Below, one piece after another: positions 1 through 13,699 of a DNA stretch of 64,000 nt. Made by a program: the position numbers and the translations under genes. Positions within the stretch are counted from its first letter, which is position 1, and every line of letters begins with the position of its first letter. The stretch spans positions 21,172 to 85,171 of the forward strand of contig DF237350.1 of NCBI GenBank assembly GCA_000708835.1, in the 5' to 3' direction. A model generated the notes under the pieces. The model saw only the letters and a list, made by a program, of their open reading frames with translations. It did not search any database and was not told where the DNA came from. Source of the stretch: Klebsormidium nitens. Taxonomy: Eukaryota; Streptophyta; Klebsormidiophyceae; Klebsormidiales; Klebsormidiaceae.

Positions 1-3000
1 TTGTGCCACACCATTCGGTTTACGTGCAATTCCGGTATCTGCTGATCGATGCGCGGCGGCTCCTTGCCTCAGGAAGTAGCTTCTAAGATACGTTAGCGGG
101 ATACCCACTTCTTTGCGCCCAAAAACATTACGTTGATTGTTTCGGCGTGGAGGACCCCCAGTCAGGTCACTTGCTGGAAAATCTGACACGTGGTTGGTTG
201 AAAACATCTCTGACGACCAGGTTCCTCAGGCTGGCCTCCTGTCCGGCATCTATAAACACATTCCACTTGGTAATTCGTGCTGCTGCTCAATTTCCGACCA
301 AACTGTTTCGTTTCGGTGTGGCACTGCGTCATGCACTCAAGCACTTCGTTTTGGCGCCGACGCCCCGCCCACGCGCTACGGCTTTGATAGAACGAGACGC
401 TCACCAGGGGCAATCCAACGGGTTTGTTTCTCAAGCAGGCAAGGATTCAAATCGAAAAACCATGCAACTGAAATTCTTGCTCAGACAGTACATTCGAAAA
501 GCTTTTTGCAGCGGGCTGGGTTTGAAGAACCCTTCTCGCGTCTTCAGATTGTCGAGCGGAAACTGCAAAAGCTTGACTGCGAAGTGTATGGCAATGAAAG
601 TGATAACATCGGAATTGGGCACTTCGCGGTGCTCAAAGGAGTTCAGCTGCCGGATTGAGGATGCAGCAGGAGCCATTTCAGGTGTCCTTTTGGAGTCATC
701 TTCATTGATTCTGATACGAAGTCGGTGAGCAAAATGCAGCAGCACAGTATCGCCTTTGGCACGAAGTCCCAGTCAAAGGCGATTCTTCGACTTGAATCAG
801 TGCCTCCAATGCCGTGACTCTCAAAGCTGTTTTTTTTTTAATTCGTAGCTGCGATCACCTCCGTACTGTCCTCCGAATGTAGCCAAGTGTCACTTGACCG
901 CAAAACAAGCGCTCAGCGAGATATACGCGGCACTAGATTCTCGCGGTATATGCTGCCAGCGTGCTTTCTGGATAATTTTCCACCTGCACCGTAAGCGCGC
1001 AGTTTACCCTAGCTGGGTCTCCGACCTTAATTCTTTTGCGGCCCGCTATCAGCTTCTTTGTTGATCTTTACTAACCGTCAATGATCATAGACTCTGGCTG
1101 ACTTCGTTTGAGATGTTTCTGGCACCCGCAAGGGGCAATCATGGAGATCCGAGCGATCATAGGAAGCCTTTCAAGTCCGGATCTCTTTCCCTGCACCGCG
1201 CCTGGCGCATGCACGTACCAGTAGAACACCTAGTCAACGGGTCCCCAAATTTCGTACGCTGATCTTTGATATCTGTTGCACTTTCAGGTATTCTTTTCGT
1301 GCTTTCGTTGGAAAAGTTGGAATCCATTCCCCCAACTTGAACTCTAGGATGTTGCACGTTGTCACATTGATGGCCGTGACGAAGTGTACTTTGTTGGGCT
1401 GTCGAAGCGCGGGCAGCTCAGGCCACTTTCGCTAGGGTCCGATGCCACCATCTTTGTTGACTTAGAACGGGCAAGCGTAGTGACAAGCCGTTCACAATAT
1501 CCAAACTTCAAACAGCCTTCAAAAAAAAATTGAAGCTTTTATCAAGGGGCCGATTTTTTGAGAAGGAACGAAGCCCCTTGCTTGGTTTCTGGCGGTCCCC
1601 GAAATTGATCACTGAGTAGGCCACGGTCCAAATCCGCACCTGTGCACGGGAGAAATATCGTCGCCTCTCCTGATCCCATCATCGCGGAGACCCAAAAAAT
1701 TTCAGCTCCCAGGGGGACCAAACACCACTGAAACGTAGCGAACCATGATCCGCACCGTCAGATGAAAATTTTCTTGATTTGGACGGTCAAGATTGCATAT
1801 TCTGGATGTCCCGAGCCCCGATGCGGTCCTCGGTTGGTCTGAGGGGAGGGTTAAGAAGAGTGTTAGAAGAAGGTTAAGGGCTTTTTGGCTGTTAAACCCA
1901 TCTAAACCTGCCCCCAATTCCTCCTAAACGGCGCTTTGCCCGGACCCCAAACTTTGGGTTTGCAATGGTGACCCTTCGGAGGTTCAAACCCACCAGTTTT
2001 CAGTTCCGGGCAATAAGCCGTTTGGCTGCTGGCACATGGTTCAAGTTGCTAACTTGCCTACCTGGGGTGTTTGGTCCCCCTGTCTGCTCCCCTGCATTCG
2101 AAGGAACGAAGGAACCTTTTTGCTTTAAAAACAGCTGAGTTCGTTACGTCTGCCTGTAGTACACCATGTCAATCTAGTAATCAATCGGGCCGTGGACAGC
2201 GGAACGAAGTCCGCGCGTAAGGTTCACGTAAACCTAAGGCTAGCTGATTGTTACTACTGCTGGCCTTTCAAACCTTTCTCTGCGTCTTTTCCGGCTGGAT
2301 CATAGGTCGCGCTAAACTGAATCGTTTAATTATATCACGGCCGGCCGGTCGCCAAAACGATCACCCATAAATTGCTCCGTACCAGCTGTGCACAAGCTGT
2401 CAGGAGACACTCACGATTGGTAACGGGGTTCGGTGCCTGTGTCTTGCACTTTCATTTAAGATACAAACCACTTTTTCATAGCTTGAGCTGTGCGCGGTTA
2501 GTTGAATGATCGGCCCTTCATGAAGTTCAGGGACAATACCTTCATTTGTCTTTTTCATTCTAGAGGCCGAGATCTCTTCTTCCGATCATGACTGTCTGCC
2601 ATCCACGTTTGCACTTCACCAGGTGTTCTGCTACTGAGGTGTTCCGACTCTAGTTATACAAGACACTGGTGTAAAGAATCAGTTCATGTCTTTTCTATGC
2701 CTTTCATAAAGGCAGCTCTTTTTCTTTCTGAAGAAGACTCTAGATACAAAAGATAAGTACAGCCGTCGGCGATGATTGCATAGGATCGCGGATGGGCAGT
2801 GTCTGCTCCAGTACGTGGAGCGGCTCTTGCGCAGAGCCAGATGCGTCACCTCATCTTCTTTGGTCACCCTCGGACCAGCACACGAGGCCTCGCTCCTGCC
2901 CGTGCTGACAACCAACGTCCTTTCCAAATGACCCGGGGAGTCCAAACCTGTCGATTTCTTCATTGTTTGGGTGTTGCCCCTATCAGCGCAGCCGCGGATC

Positions 3001-5280
3001 TCTGAAACTTTGACTAGGTGTCGTAATTGTGATTCAATAAGTCGGACTTTCTCTGGGGTCCATTCGCAAGCTATGAGAGTAAAGTTGGGCTGCTGCCAGT
3101 GTGCGTCCACCGGATTGATGAGGGATGAAGGTCCTCATAACGGGCTGCTACCAGCGGAAAGTTAGATGATGTGGAAAGTCTGCTTGGGAGAACGTACGTA
3201 GACGTACAACTAAGTGCTGTAATAAACGGCGCCCAGAGTTGGATACAAAAGCCAAGTGCTGTGAAAACTTAAACCGTTATATCCAAACATGGTTTGTGCT
3301 TGTTTGGAACGTTGCCGTGTTTTTGATCTTCGTTCTGGCACTATGATAAGGATAAGTACCTGAGTATTTCGGGCTACCATTGCGCCGGCCAATAAGAAAC
3401 TTGCAGCACCCGGGCGCTTGAGTTACTCCGAGTAGCTGTCACCCTAATCACTACGGTTCTTTGAGTCAGCCCATCATGCATCTTGACTACAGTAGCATCT
3501 GCTGACGGCTTCAGCGAAATTCGACGGCTACGAGGTTAATCATGCGCAATATGTTGAACAGTTCGCTCGTTTGCTCATCAGCTACTGTGGACAAAACTGA
3601 CGAAATTGTTCTAATTTGTGCGTGGGTTCTGGTAATATTGCCTCAATCCTGGTTCTTCCTTCGGTTGCGCTTTCTGAAAAGTGCGTACAGTGATCTCGTT
3701 TCGAATGTGGACTCAATAAAATACCAGTAAGCCCTCTGATAATTGTCGTAAATCAAGCTCCAAGGTCCATATTCTAGTAGGATTCAGCGTACTAGTCAGC
3801 CGGTCAGTGTGTGGCCATCGGATTGATAAGATGAAGCCCAAGGGCATCTAACCGTGTACTGGGCATTGGGGCAACGACCGACTCTGTTATTTACGGGCAT
3901 CATTGATCGTGTCATGAACCGCAACTTGTGACGTCACAGTGGCGCGGATCACGTGCCCATGTCCAACACATCGTGCAGACCATCTACGGGACCAATCAAT
4001 GCAGCGCCAGTGAAGTTGAAGCAAGGGCGTCATACTACGAGTCGAGGAGTACCTTAAGCAAAGGCTCCCGGCTAGGAGGTCCAGCGTGAGTTTTGGTGAA
4101 GGAAAAACCCGTACGATTGCAAATCATCAACTGTGCAAGCGGATGGCGAAGGATTTTTCTTTTGTGGTGGGCTTTTCGTTCCACATGTAAGCTCCACTGA
4201 ACTTTTCCGTCTTTGAGGTTTATAGAAAGGGCCGTTTGTGGAGTAGAATTCGCAATCACTAAGGAGTTGGGCCGGATTCTTTAACGTTTCTTATTCTTAC
4301 AGAGCGTTTGGACCCGCCTTTCCACCCGTTAGCGGCCTCTGAAGTGGTCCTTTCCGTACCCAACTGACAAGATAAAGAGCGCGTGCTAAGATCGAAGCCA
4401 CTCCTGCATTTACAATCACGAAGTGGTCTTCTGCAATCGCCGTCGGTATTTCCTTCATCTACACTTGCCGGCTTGGAAACTTTATATCCTCGCCATTTAT
4501 GCAAGTCAGAGCAGATCAGCGCCGCGCTCTAACAAAAGAACTCTTCTAGGTCGCCCGGTTATACGCCCATCTTGAGGCTGATGCATTTTTTGCGCTGTGG
4601 CTTTTTGTGGAACCAAGATGTGGCAAGGATGTAATCAAAGTATCGGACCAGAGCTCCAGAGCTCAACCAGGGAGTGTTCCTCAGAGCCACAACCCATGTG
4701 ATGCGGCTTTATTGTTTCGACAGTCTTTCGCCTTGAATGTGGAGACCGGCCCGGGGGTAGCTCCAACGCTGTGGAAGAAACGAAGGCGCGGGTCCGAACA
4801 TCGTGCAAAACCTACCTGGCGATCGTCGCAATGCGCATCATCCTGTGAACGTTTTAATCCAGAGGCTTGTATCTCAAGGAGGGCTTTGCCTGGCCAAGCA
4901 CATCGGCGCAGATCGACCCGAGGCGAGCGGATTAATTTGGTTCTGATTCTGGAAGAGTACACTTCTGTTTTCAGCGTTTCGATCCCCTAAAGTTCGGGCC
5001 CTAAATGATCCTTACGTTCTGAGTGCTTCAAGATTAGACAGCCCACTTGCCATTTTAACCTAGTCCGAGGCTGCTCCCGCTCATGACACGAGCTTGATGC
5101 CTGGGTTCCGGTGTTGCGTGCTCCAGCAAACGAAGCGGAACTGGGCGTTCATCTCAAATGCATCTCATTGAAACGGGGGCGGTTAATTTGTTGCGCCTTT
5201 TGATACGAGCTCTCTTTGCCTGATTCAGTATCGCCTTCTTTATTTAGTATCGCCTTCTCCAGTTTTGAGACAGGCACTAT
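1..5280. other. No recognisable gene
   Basis: Open frames here are short, overlap each other on both strands, and show no known domain, splice-supported exon chain or targeting signal. There is no rRNA or tRNA that I can fold by eye. The base composition is mixed, with short poly-T and poly-A runs. I see nothing functional that I can support. Confidence 0.6.
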
Positions 5281-5700
5281 GGAGGTGAGCGGGTGGTCGT
5301 GATGAAACCGCCTGGGCTATATCAAGGGTTCTGCAGCCCACTGCTGGACCAACTTTCTAACCTCGACGCCACCCTTGAAACTTCTTGTATCACTGTTACT
5401 CGGGGGTTGCTTACTGCGAAGTCGTGGATGAAGATGAAATCCTTGCCACTCAGATCGAATCAGTTGGACTTTGAGTCCGGTCAAGGGATTTTGAAGTAGT
5501 TCTTTCACCGACTTTCACCGTTCTTTCATGACGTTTTTGTCTTGTGCCGGTCAAGAAGAAGTTGCCACCGTCTGAGCATGAAAGCGCCCAGCAGTGATCA
5601 GCAAAGTCTGAAGCCGACCAGCGCTTGGGGCGAAGGATTCGTTGCAGCCCAACAAACTAATATGGCATTTGTTCCTTCGAACCAGCGTTCCTGTTCTCTA
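5281..5700 (+). repeat. Decayed dispersed repeat, copy 1
   Basis: Two segments of this stretch match copies further along. A segment around 5290-5375 (a GTGATGAAA-like start, then GCCTGGGCT, then TTCTGCAGCCC and CTCGACGCCACCC) matches 8340-8450 and 8795-8880. A segment at 5540-5650 (GGTCAAGAAGAAG, TGAGCATGA, GAAGCCGACCAGCGCTTGGGG) matches 9035-9130 and 13590-13690. The copies are strongly diverged and have no intact reading frame. It is probably the remains of a transposable element. Confidence 0.55.
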
Positions 5701-5899
5701 GACACTGGGCGGAAAGAGAGTGAACGAGCATCTAATGCAACAGTATTGGGACTCTGAAAGCTGGGGCGCACCTGTGCACCTTCACTTGGTAGTGAAGGCT
5801 GAGTTTCTCCCGTCAAGAAGTTGCCCGCAAAATCCTTTCAGCCGGCTTTCCAAATCCAGATCCAACGTGGAACTTGCGGTTGATGACCTTTGTAATTTA

Positions 5900-8225
5900 C
5901 TCAGCGCTTAGGCAGTAGGACGTGGGTCGTAGAGTCGCATGTGGCGAGGACGAGAGACGGCTGGTTCGAGAATGTCGATCAGCTGTCACCGGTTCTGCTC
6001 TCCCTCTGAAGCCGCAAGTAGGAATGTTCAATGATTGGCATCGAGGTTATCAAAGGGGTATATCGAACCTCTTCTGCGGGTTGATGAAGGACATTCCTTA
6101 CTGTTTCGCCCAGCGAAACGGTAAATTTTCTACCACTCCTTTCAGATATCGTACTTATCGCCCTCGTAGCTTTCGAAAAAGCTTGCCCTGTTTAAAAGCT
6201 TCGCACGAGCAGCCGCGACAATCAAGCACCTCATTAAAATATCTTTCAGAAATGTAGCACGTCCGAGTTCACTGTTTGTTATAGATGAAGACGTCTCTTA
6301 CAGTTATGCTCTGCGCTCGATGCTGCAATGTGTTGGACGACTGCAGAAGCTGGTCTTGTAATGTAGGACGGAGGATTCCGATAGGCAATGATTGTGAGAT
6401 ACGACGTGGGCGCTGCGCCGCTCATAGGAGAACGTTCGATGTGTTTGAGCCGCACGAATCGTGCTCACTACCTTGAAGATCCCGGGGCTTTCCCTGTAGC
6501 CAGACCCTAAAGGACCCCGTGCCATGTATGAACCGTTTCCTGCTGACCAGAATTTGACGGACAAGCTTCGTAGACGCCTCAAAAGAAGGCCGGCGTGTGG
6601 AGCGCTGTTTTCTTTTCATTGGTCCGTTGCATTGATGCTTCGGACTTTCTTATTTGCAGATGTGCCGGTTCATAGCGAAGAAGACGCTTGATTACCGTGC
6701 CAGATACAACAAATGATGCCAATTCAACTTCAAGCCTGCACGTCCTTCTATAGTTAATCAGGGTTGCTTTTGTCTTTGCAAACGTAAAGTATCTGTCTTT
6801 CGGGCCGCACTGCATGTAATGGCTTTCAGTGCTCAGCCGATGATCAGATCTGATGGTCAACCTTCTTGTATGGCCTAACGGTACTCGATTGCGCTCAAAG
6901 GGTTAGCTTGGTTGCTGGCGGCTTCAATCAGGCATATCTAAAAGTTGGGTCTGTCGGACCTGCACGCAATCGTCGTTAGAGTGTCTCGTTTTGCGAAATT
7001 GCGCGCTGGAATTTCATTAGCTTCAGCGTGGCGCCATGGTATTTCATTAGACATTTGCAGATTGCTTCGATGGCCATGGGGAAGCGATCACGACTGGGCT
7101 TTATCTTTAGCAGCTCAGGTACTTTCTGGTCCAGTCCGATGCCACCGGCGGCCAGCTGTCTGGTGCGACATGTTTGGTTTCGCTTCTAAACGGACTGCGA
7201 GATCTTGCCAGAATTTGAGCTAGAAGTATCCGGAGAGTTGGTGAAAAGGGCCGCAATGTGACCGATAGTCTTACTGGAAAATACTGCAAAAACGTCATGG
7301 TGGTGCCCGGTTTCTGGACTATCGTAGGTTGAGCTCTGCATTATTTAGATATACTGAGTGTAGTCTTCACTGCGGAAAGCATTTTGGACAGCTCGTTATA
7401 TACGGAAATTGCGGGCACGTACACATCGATCGGACGCCTTTCCATATCGCGCGTGCGCCCCGCCCATATGATGCGTGTTTCCATCTCTTATAGCAGAATG
7501 CGTTGTTACGATGTTGCTTCACAGCGTGAAGGGCTCATATGCTTGCCAAGCTGCATTTATCTCTCTTTTTTTATGCTTGTGTGACCCGTTGCGGCCATGG
7601 CGAATCGAACAAGGATGGGCTGCCCGCGTCAAGTGGCAACTCAGCAAGCGTCAGGTTGATCACACTGAGCTGCGCTGGGTGCTCGTAGAGAACTGTGGAA
7701 CGCGGGTACCTTATTGCGCAAAGGACCTGAGTGCTGATTGTAGGTCCATCATGTTACAGGAATTGCATTTTTGATGGTGTCAGAAACACCAGGCCAAACC
7801 TGTTCGATTCGATTCCGCACCTATTTATCTCATGTAGTCGTTCTGTTCTTACAACCCCATACGTACGTATGATTATGATTGCACGCCCGGCAAATTAGTG
7901 CAGACCGGCCCAGGGCAAAAAGATTTCTTGCTGAGACGATCCTCTATTACTTTATTTCCATCTATCGGCAGGGTTTCAATCCCCTGTATGAGCAATGATC
8001 GAATGCTTTTTTATGTGCAAACCTTGGTGTGAAATCAGACAGGCCATCTGCTGCTTCGACCTGGTCCACTGCCAGTGGCGGCTGTGCCGTCACAGCTGCG
8101 GTGGCATGGCGCGAGCTTCATGCCTGGAGACTTTGATATTTCTTTCTTGATTGAATAGATTCTTGGAGTCTGGCGCTAAAATCCGTTTGTTTAATCGAGA
8201 CTCGTTATTATGGAACAACTGGGAA
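5900..8225. other. No recognisable gene
   Basis: I see only short chance frames in this stretch. No domain, RNA gene or clear repeat is supported. Confidence 0.5.
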
Positions 8226-8510
8226 CTTGGGCGCGTGTCTGAGTTGGGCGTTCGTTCAACGGAATTGGGGTGGAACGGATGGAGCACCTTTTTGATGCAC
8301 TGAATCTGATTCCTTGCAAGATCCGTTGTGGGCTCTTCTTTGACACGATCTTTCTCTGAAAGTGCTTCGGTGGTTGTGATGATCAAAAGAGTGGCATGGG
8401 CTGTTGCACCTTCTGCAGCCCACGGCAGCAGAGGTCGCTCTCGACGCCACCGGTCAATTCTGACATCGTGATTAGTGCCGATCTGGGGCTTTCCTCGTCT
8501 GCAAACTGAC
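8226..8510 (+). repeat. Decayed dispersed repeat, copy 2 (tandem with copy 3)
   Basis: This block and the one starting near 8641 are a diverged tandem duplication with a period of about 415 bp. Shared landmarks in order are TTGGGCGC, CGTTCGTT, the GGGCTGTTGCACCTTCTGC stretch, CTCGACGCCACC, TCTGACATCGT and CTGGGGCTTT. Neither copy has a coding frame that survives across it. Confidence 0.6.
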
Positions 8511-8639
8511 AAAAGAATCTGCCCAAAGCCGGTTGTACCGTGACTGGTCTGGTGATGTTGCGTTCTGAAAGAAACGCAGCGGCTCTCGGAGCTTTGCTCC
8601 GTGTGTGGGACCCGGACCCAACAATGTTAGAACAGTCTA

Positions 8640-9135
8640 AAAGTTGGGCGCCTCTCTGAATTGCACGTTCGTTTATGTTTCAGAATCAATTTGGGGGCGA
8701 CTGGATCGAGTACCTTATGTTGCACAAAGCTTATTGATGGCACGAGCCGGTGTGACAATCTTAGACACTTTAGAAATGCTTTGCTTCAAGTGCTTCGATG
8801 GTTGTGATAATCAAACGGCCTGGGCTGTTGCACCTTCTGCGGGCCATGACAGGTATTTCCATTCCTCGACGCCACCCAATCTGACATCGTAGGTGCCGAA
8901 CCTGGGGCTTTTTACGCCTGGAACTTCCTAATTCGGGACGACATGATTTGACATCTGCCCCACGCTCGGGTGGACCGTGATGTCATAGCAGCCTGAATCC
9001 GATCCCGGCGTTTGTGTTCCTGGACCGGTGAAGAAGAAGACTCCACCGATTGAGCATGAGGCGAGCTCAGTGTTGTACGTGGAGATATGTTAAGCTGAAG
9101 CCGACCAGCGCTTGGGGTATAAGATTAACTGCAGC
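8640..9135 (+). repeat. Decayed dispersed repeat, copy 3
   Basis: This is the longest copy of the family. Its first half matches 8226-8510 and 22610-22790 (landmarks GTGTGACAATCTT, GGTTGTGAT, ACCTTCTGC). Its second half matches 5527-5650 and 13565-13690 (landmarks AAGAAGAAG, GAAGCCGACCAGCGCTTGGGG). The sequence is degraded, so the element type cannot be read. Confidence 0.6.
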
Positions 9136-9139
9136 CGGG

Positions 9140-11560
9140 TTTATCAGCCAGCCTTTTCATCGAACCGTTTTTCATCTCTAAAGAAGCACAGGTGCAGGGC
9201 GCGTCAAGAGAACTTTTCATACTACGTGCATCTCAAAGTTACTCGGACCCTGCGCATTTTGAGGCGCACTTCTAGACAAGAGGGCAGCGAAGACTTGGCT
9301 TCTTCTGTCAAGTGGCCTGCGGTTCGCTGCAAGCTGCCGGCTTTCCGGCTTGCAGACTGTATAGTTGTGGCAATCATGTTTTTTCCTCCTGGGCGCCCTG
9401 ACTGCTCTCCGCTTGGAGAGCAGATGTTTCGTTGAATCGAGGTGTAAAGGACGACAGACGAGTACTCTGAGCTTCCAAGGTGCTCATCATCCTCTGTGCG
9501 GCCAGTCTTTTGACAGCCTCAAGCCTCAAGGCAACCTCCATTACAGATGAGTTTGTAAGCCTGGAGCTAAGATCGCGACTTATCTCGTCGGTTGGAGAAC
9601 GGTGTGTCTTGCATCTACTAATTTCCAGAGGAGGATTCTTGAGTGCGTATCAGTCCGTCTTGAAAAGAACTGCAAAGCCAACTGTGCCGCTTTACATCGA
9701 CTCGGGGGCGTCATTTGCTGGATGCAGGTCAATTTTCCTTAACCGGAATTTCTGATCAAGCTCTCAGCGGCCGCGACCGTATCAACAGATTTCAGCTTTC
9801 TTTCAATGATGCAAGCACCGTTTGGAAGAGCGTGTGAGGTCTCTGTTCCTTCCTATGGAGAAATGTGAGAGCTTCGGTGGATTCGGATGTGCTGGATCCA
9901 GGAACCAATCGAACGGATGTAAAAGCTGGTCCTTCGATGCTGGAATATCGATCTCCGATCGGCATTGATTGCGGGGCACATGGGCGCTGCGCTGCTCATA
10001 TACCCCTCTTCTTCTATTTGAGCCGCAGTACTATTTGTAGTGCTTCCTACCTTACTGCTGCTCTTTGCATCCAGACGCCAAGGACGCGCCAAGTATACGT
10101 CTACAGGCCTCGCATCAGGCCTCAATATGAAAGGGCCTTTGAACTCTAAATGTCTGCCCAGCGTCCGCTGATCCTCCGGCCTCCTAAGTTTGCCAACGGG
10201 CCCTTTTGTAGCGGTCAAGACGCTAGACCACGTTGGCTGCCCGCTTTTTGCGGGTTCCTTCTTTAAGTTGCACTGGCTGTCTGTTCGTGGCGTGTGTGGA
10301 TGCAGATCCACTTCGAGGATAGAAATAGCATTTGATGCATCTTCAAGCCGCTAGAATTCCGGATATCGATTGAAAGACGTAAAACATACCTGCACTCGAA
10401 CATTTATTTCTCAAACCCCCAAGTTGATAATAAGAGAATCTTAAACGGACTACGACGTTTTAGAGTCGATGCAGGAGGACGGTTGTTGTGTGTGCCCATC
10501 TTAGCCGTTCGGTCGAGAACTACTGGACGTTCTGTATAATGTATGAAGTGCGGCCGGGACGAGATCATGGGGAGGCTTGAGCAACAGGCTCACTTGTAGA
10601 ATGCTTCCGGAATCCTGAGAACCACCAAGTGTATTTCTGAGTTCTTTCTATTGATCCGCTCCTTTCAACCGCTTCTCGACCTGCCTCGGTTGTTTCATTT
10701 CAAAAGAGCAACATGCATCATTCTGGGCAACCTGCACCCAATGTGCCATTTGAAGGTCGGAGGGCCCCCTGTTCTTATACAACTCTTGAACTAAGCGGCC
10801 CTCGATCTTCTGCACCAACAGCAAGCCTCAACTTGGACGTGACGGGTGTGGAACACAAAGAATGTTGCGTGTCTTTAAGAACATTGGTCCGAACTATCAA
10901 CTTGCATCTGACGTTCCAAGCATACACATCCTCTTCGATCCGTTTCGCCCACAAGAGTGTTCTACCTTCTAGATGCCTCTCGAGGAGGAGAAGAGACCAC
11001 CCATCCAGGGCGCTGGTCTTTACGGGCCACCGCTACAACCTCCTGATCTGAGGCCTTCGGCCGAAATCTCACACCTTTTTGACCCTGTCAAAAGGAATAT
11101 TGCATCATTGCTCCTCCGGGCTTGCTTCGCTTTCTTGCTGCCTGGTCACGCTGTAGCGTAGCCTTTACCGTTTAGGGTCTCGTGACTCGATCAACTCTTT
11201 CAGCACCAGCTTTTGGTTGAAAGATGCCTATACTTTCACGTCGCAGAGGGCCGGCAGTGATTGACGCAGTAAACGAGTTGAGCTGCAACGTGCTCATCTG
11301 TTCAAGGCACAGTTCCAGCTGCTCACGAAGCCAGCCTAGAGATTATTTTTGAAATATGCCATCGATACTAAGTTCTCCTTTCGACGTGCAAGGCGTGCGT
11401 GTTTCCTAACTTTCTTGAATGCAATGGCCTCCGGCCTCGTCTTAAAGATTGTTCTTAGATTATGTTTCTGACCGTCGGCTTTGTCGCCGGCAGTGAAAGG
11501 GCTCATCTCTGTATTCAGCAAAGGACAGGGGTCTCACTTAGAAATGAAAGCAGAGGCGAG
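9140..11560. other. No recognisable gene
   Basis: Only short, mutually overlapping frames are present. I find no domain or splice-consistent exon chain, and no RNA gene. Confidence 0.5.
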
Positions 11561-11566
11561 CCCGAC

Positions 11567-11611
11567 ACGTCTCGCCAGGGAATCCGCAAAAGAGATTCCC
11601 TGGCGAGACGT
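11567..11611. repeat. Perfect 18-bp inverted repeat (hairpin)
   Basis: The left arm at 11567-11584 (ACGTCTCGCCAGGGAATC) and the right arm at 11594-11611 are exact reverse complements, separated by a 9-base loop. An 18-bp perfect stem is far beyond chance for a sequence this size and would form a very stable RNA or DNA hairpin. It lies just upstream of a GC-rich island. Its role is unknown. Confidence 0.9.
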
Positions 11612-11689
11612 CTTCCCTTTACAAGCTCGCGAGGACGTCTGAACCTCGGAAGATTGGATCCGGCATTTGCGGTGGATGATTTGGTGTCG

Positions 11690-11905
11690 TTCAGAATGCA
11701 CGCGCGCGGCCGCGCTGCGCGCCTACCGCCTGGCGCGCGCCCGCGAACTTTGCCCCCAGGCATTCCTAGAAGATCGCCGGGCCGCAGGGCTGATTCGATG
11801 GGCACCCCGCAGTCTCCCAGATTGCACCAACCCGGCGGACCAGCTGCCGTTAGTTCGTCTGTCGTTTGCCGCAAGGCGGTGTCGACTGCGCTTCGTCCGC
11901 AACAC
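11690..11905. other. GC-rich, CpG-rich island
   Basis: This stretch is dense in CG dinucleotides, with a GCGGCCGC site and alternating CGCGCG runs. It stands out sharply against AT-balanced flanks. Long open frames on both strands here follow from the scarcity of stop codons in GC-rich DNA and are not evidence of coding. Similar islands occur at 15.0, 16.4-16.9, 29.4-29.7, 48.0-48.4 and 57.7 kb. Confidence 0.6.
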
Positions 11906-12178
11906 GCGGCCTAGTGCGCGACGCTTGTGCAACTTGGGCCCTAGGGCCATAACTTAGTAATAGGCGAGATGACGACCGCGTAAGAAGAGGCAGCGCTGAG
12001 AAAAACAGAACCACAAGTGCTCGTTTGTGATCGGCCAAATCAGCTCACTCTATCTAGGTGGTTCGATGTTGGCACACGGCCTACTAATCTGGCTTCATCG
12101 CCGCCGTTGAATCTCGCAGCCGCATTCAAGTCCAAATCACGTTCGTTTTTTTTCTCAAGGAAAATTCTCTCAGTTTCA

Positions 12179-12202
12179 GAACCCACTCTTCGTAGTGGGT
12201 TC
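12179..12202. repeat. 9-bp hairpin
   Basis: GAACCCACT at 12179-12187 pairs exactly with AGTGGGTTC at 12194-12202 across a 6-base loop. It lies in otherwise unassigned sequence. It could be a small structural element or chance. Confidence 0.6.
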
Positions 12203-13564
12203 GTCGTAATCCACATCCAAGCTTTTCAATCAACGCCGCAGCGAGCTGTCGTCGCCAGGTTACGTCACCTGAGGATCCACGGTCTCTTTCCCACGTTTCA
12301 CACCGACGCTTCGTTGTGATTTTTAGTTTGTAGCAATCCCGATTCGGCCTCAACGCGTTAATATTAAGCTTTGACACTGTTTTCATGAGGATTCTCTGAT
12401 TCCTAATCCTCGCATCCAACAGAAACGTGCCTTGTGACTTGAATGATGTATATGCAGCCGTAGGAGAAGGCGTGTCAAGCCTGAAAGACCGGCTGGAAAC
12501 CGTGCGTGCGCTCGCTGGACCGCGTCAAAAACGCCGAGCTTCCAAGTACGCTGGTCCCAATTCCTCGGAATGTGCAAGTCTTTTCCATTATATTCCGTGT
12601 ATCAAGTCCAGTTTGAGAAACAAACCAGGCGAAGACGACACATTGAGAGTCCTGGCGCTATTCGAGAATCCAGGAGTCAAGACCCTGTTCTCCGGCGTTG
12701 TGTACGGACGCCACTAGCCGTAAAATTCTGTGTTTGACGTATGCATTCCAGCGAGATCCTTCTATGTTATTTTGGTGCCACAAGCAAAGCATTCGAGCCG
12801 TTCCAAACAACGCTGTGCTCCATTCTTATACCTGTTGGCTGTGACGAGAAAGCGATGTGGGGTTTAAACTCCGGCGGCTCACATCAGATTGCGTGGTGTC
12901 GAACGCTCCGAAGCCAGCGAAAGCAGCCCAACTTGGAAACGCCTAGAAAAGCAACCAACTACCGTACTCTTGTCCTATTTAACCACGCGGCTACCCACTG
13001 TCATTGAGTTGGCTCAGTGGAACAAGCAGAGTAATCGAAGCTCGTTCTATTCTATGCTTTGGGATGGCGCAGAACCTGTAGACTGACAGCAGATCAAGCC
13101 GTTCGAGATGGGTTGTTCGACGGCACCCTGTTGAATCAGTGATCAATGATCAGAGACGCGACGCGGCTCATGGCAAGTCAAACAACGACCCGTGGAGTCC
13201 GACTTTGATTCGTCATCTTTGTTAGTGCGTTGGCCGGGAAGATTGAATTTCGATGATGTCTGGGCTCCCTCAGTGGAGCTCACGCCTTTATCTGTTTCTT
13301 GAGCCTGCTTCAGTTTGGAAATCAGAGTTGAGGGAACGCACATAACGCGGTATGAACATGTTGGCTAGAATCTTTTCGGTGTCAGATTGATTGGGGGTGA
13401 ATTGATGTTCACTCCAGCATCAGCCCACATTTTACATTGATGATTGGAACAAAGATACCGAGGCAACGATGAACCTGCAAATCTCTACGATGAAGATCTG
13501 AACAACCTGCTGTCGCTCAAGTGTCTTACACCTAAGTTTTATTGTGACTGGTCATGGCAGCCTG

Positions 13565-13690
13565 ACTTAGTTTCCGGCGTTTGTGTGCTGGTGTAGATGT
13601 GCCGCTAAAGAAGAAGTTGTGTCAACTGAATATACGCAAGCTCAGGCTTGAAGTACCAACTCTGAAGCCGGCCAGAATTGGAAGAGTCGA
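13565..13690 (+). repeat. Decayed dispersed repeat, copy 4 (3' half only)
   Basis: The stretch CGTTTGTGTGCTGG, then AAGAAGAAGTTGTGTC, then CTGAAGCCGGCCAG aligns with 9005-9120 and 5527-5640. The copy is truncated and mutated. Confidence 0.45.
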
Positions 13691-13699
13691 AAGGCGCCT

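Noticed and set aside
1930-2010. tRNA-like GGTTCAAACCC segment
   Set aside because: No matching acceptor, D or anticodon stems can be placed around it.
11521-11620. Bacterial-style terminator for the 11.57-kb hairpin
   Set aside because: The window is eukaryotic, there is no upstream gene, and only a short T run follows the stem.
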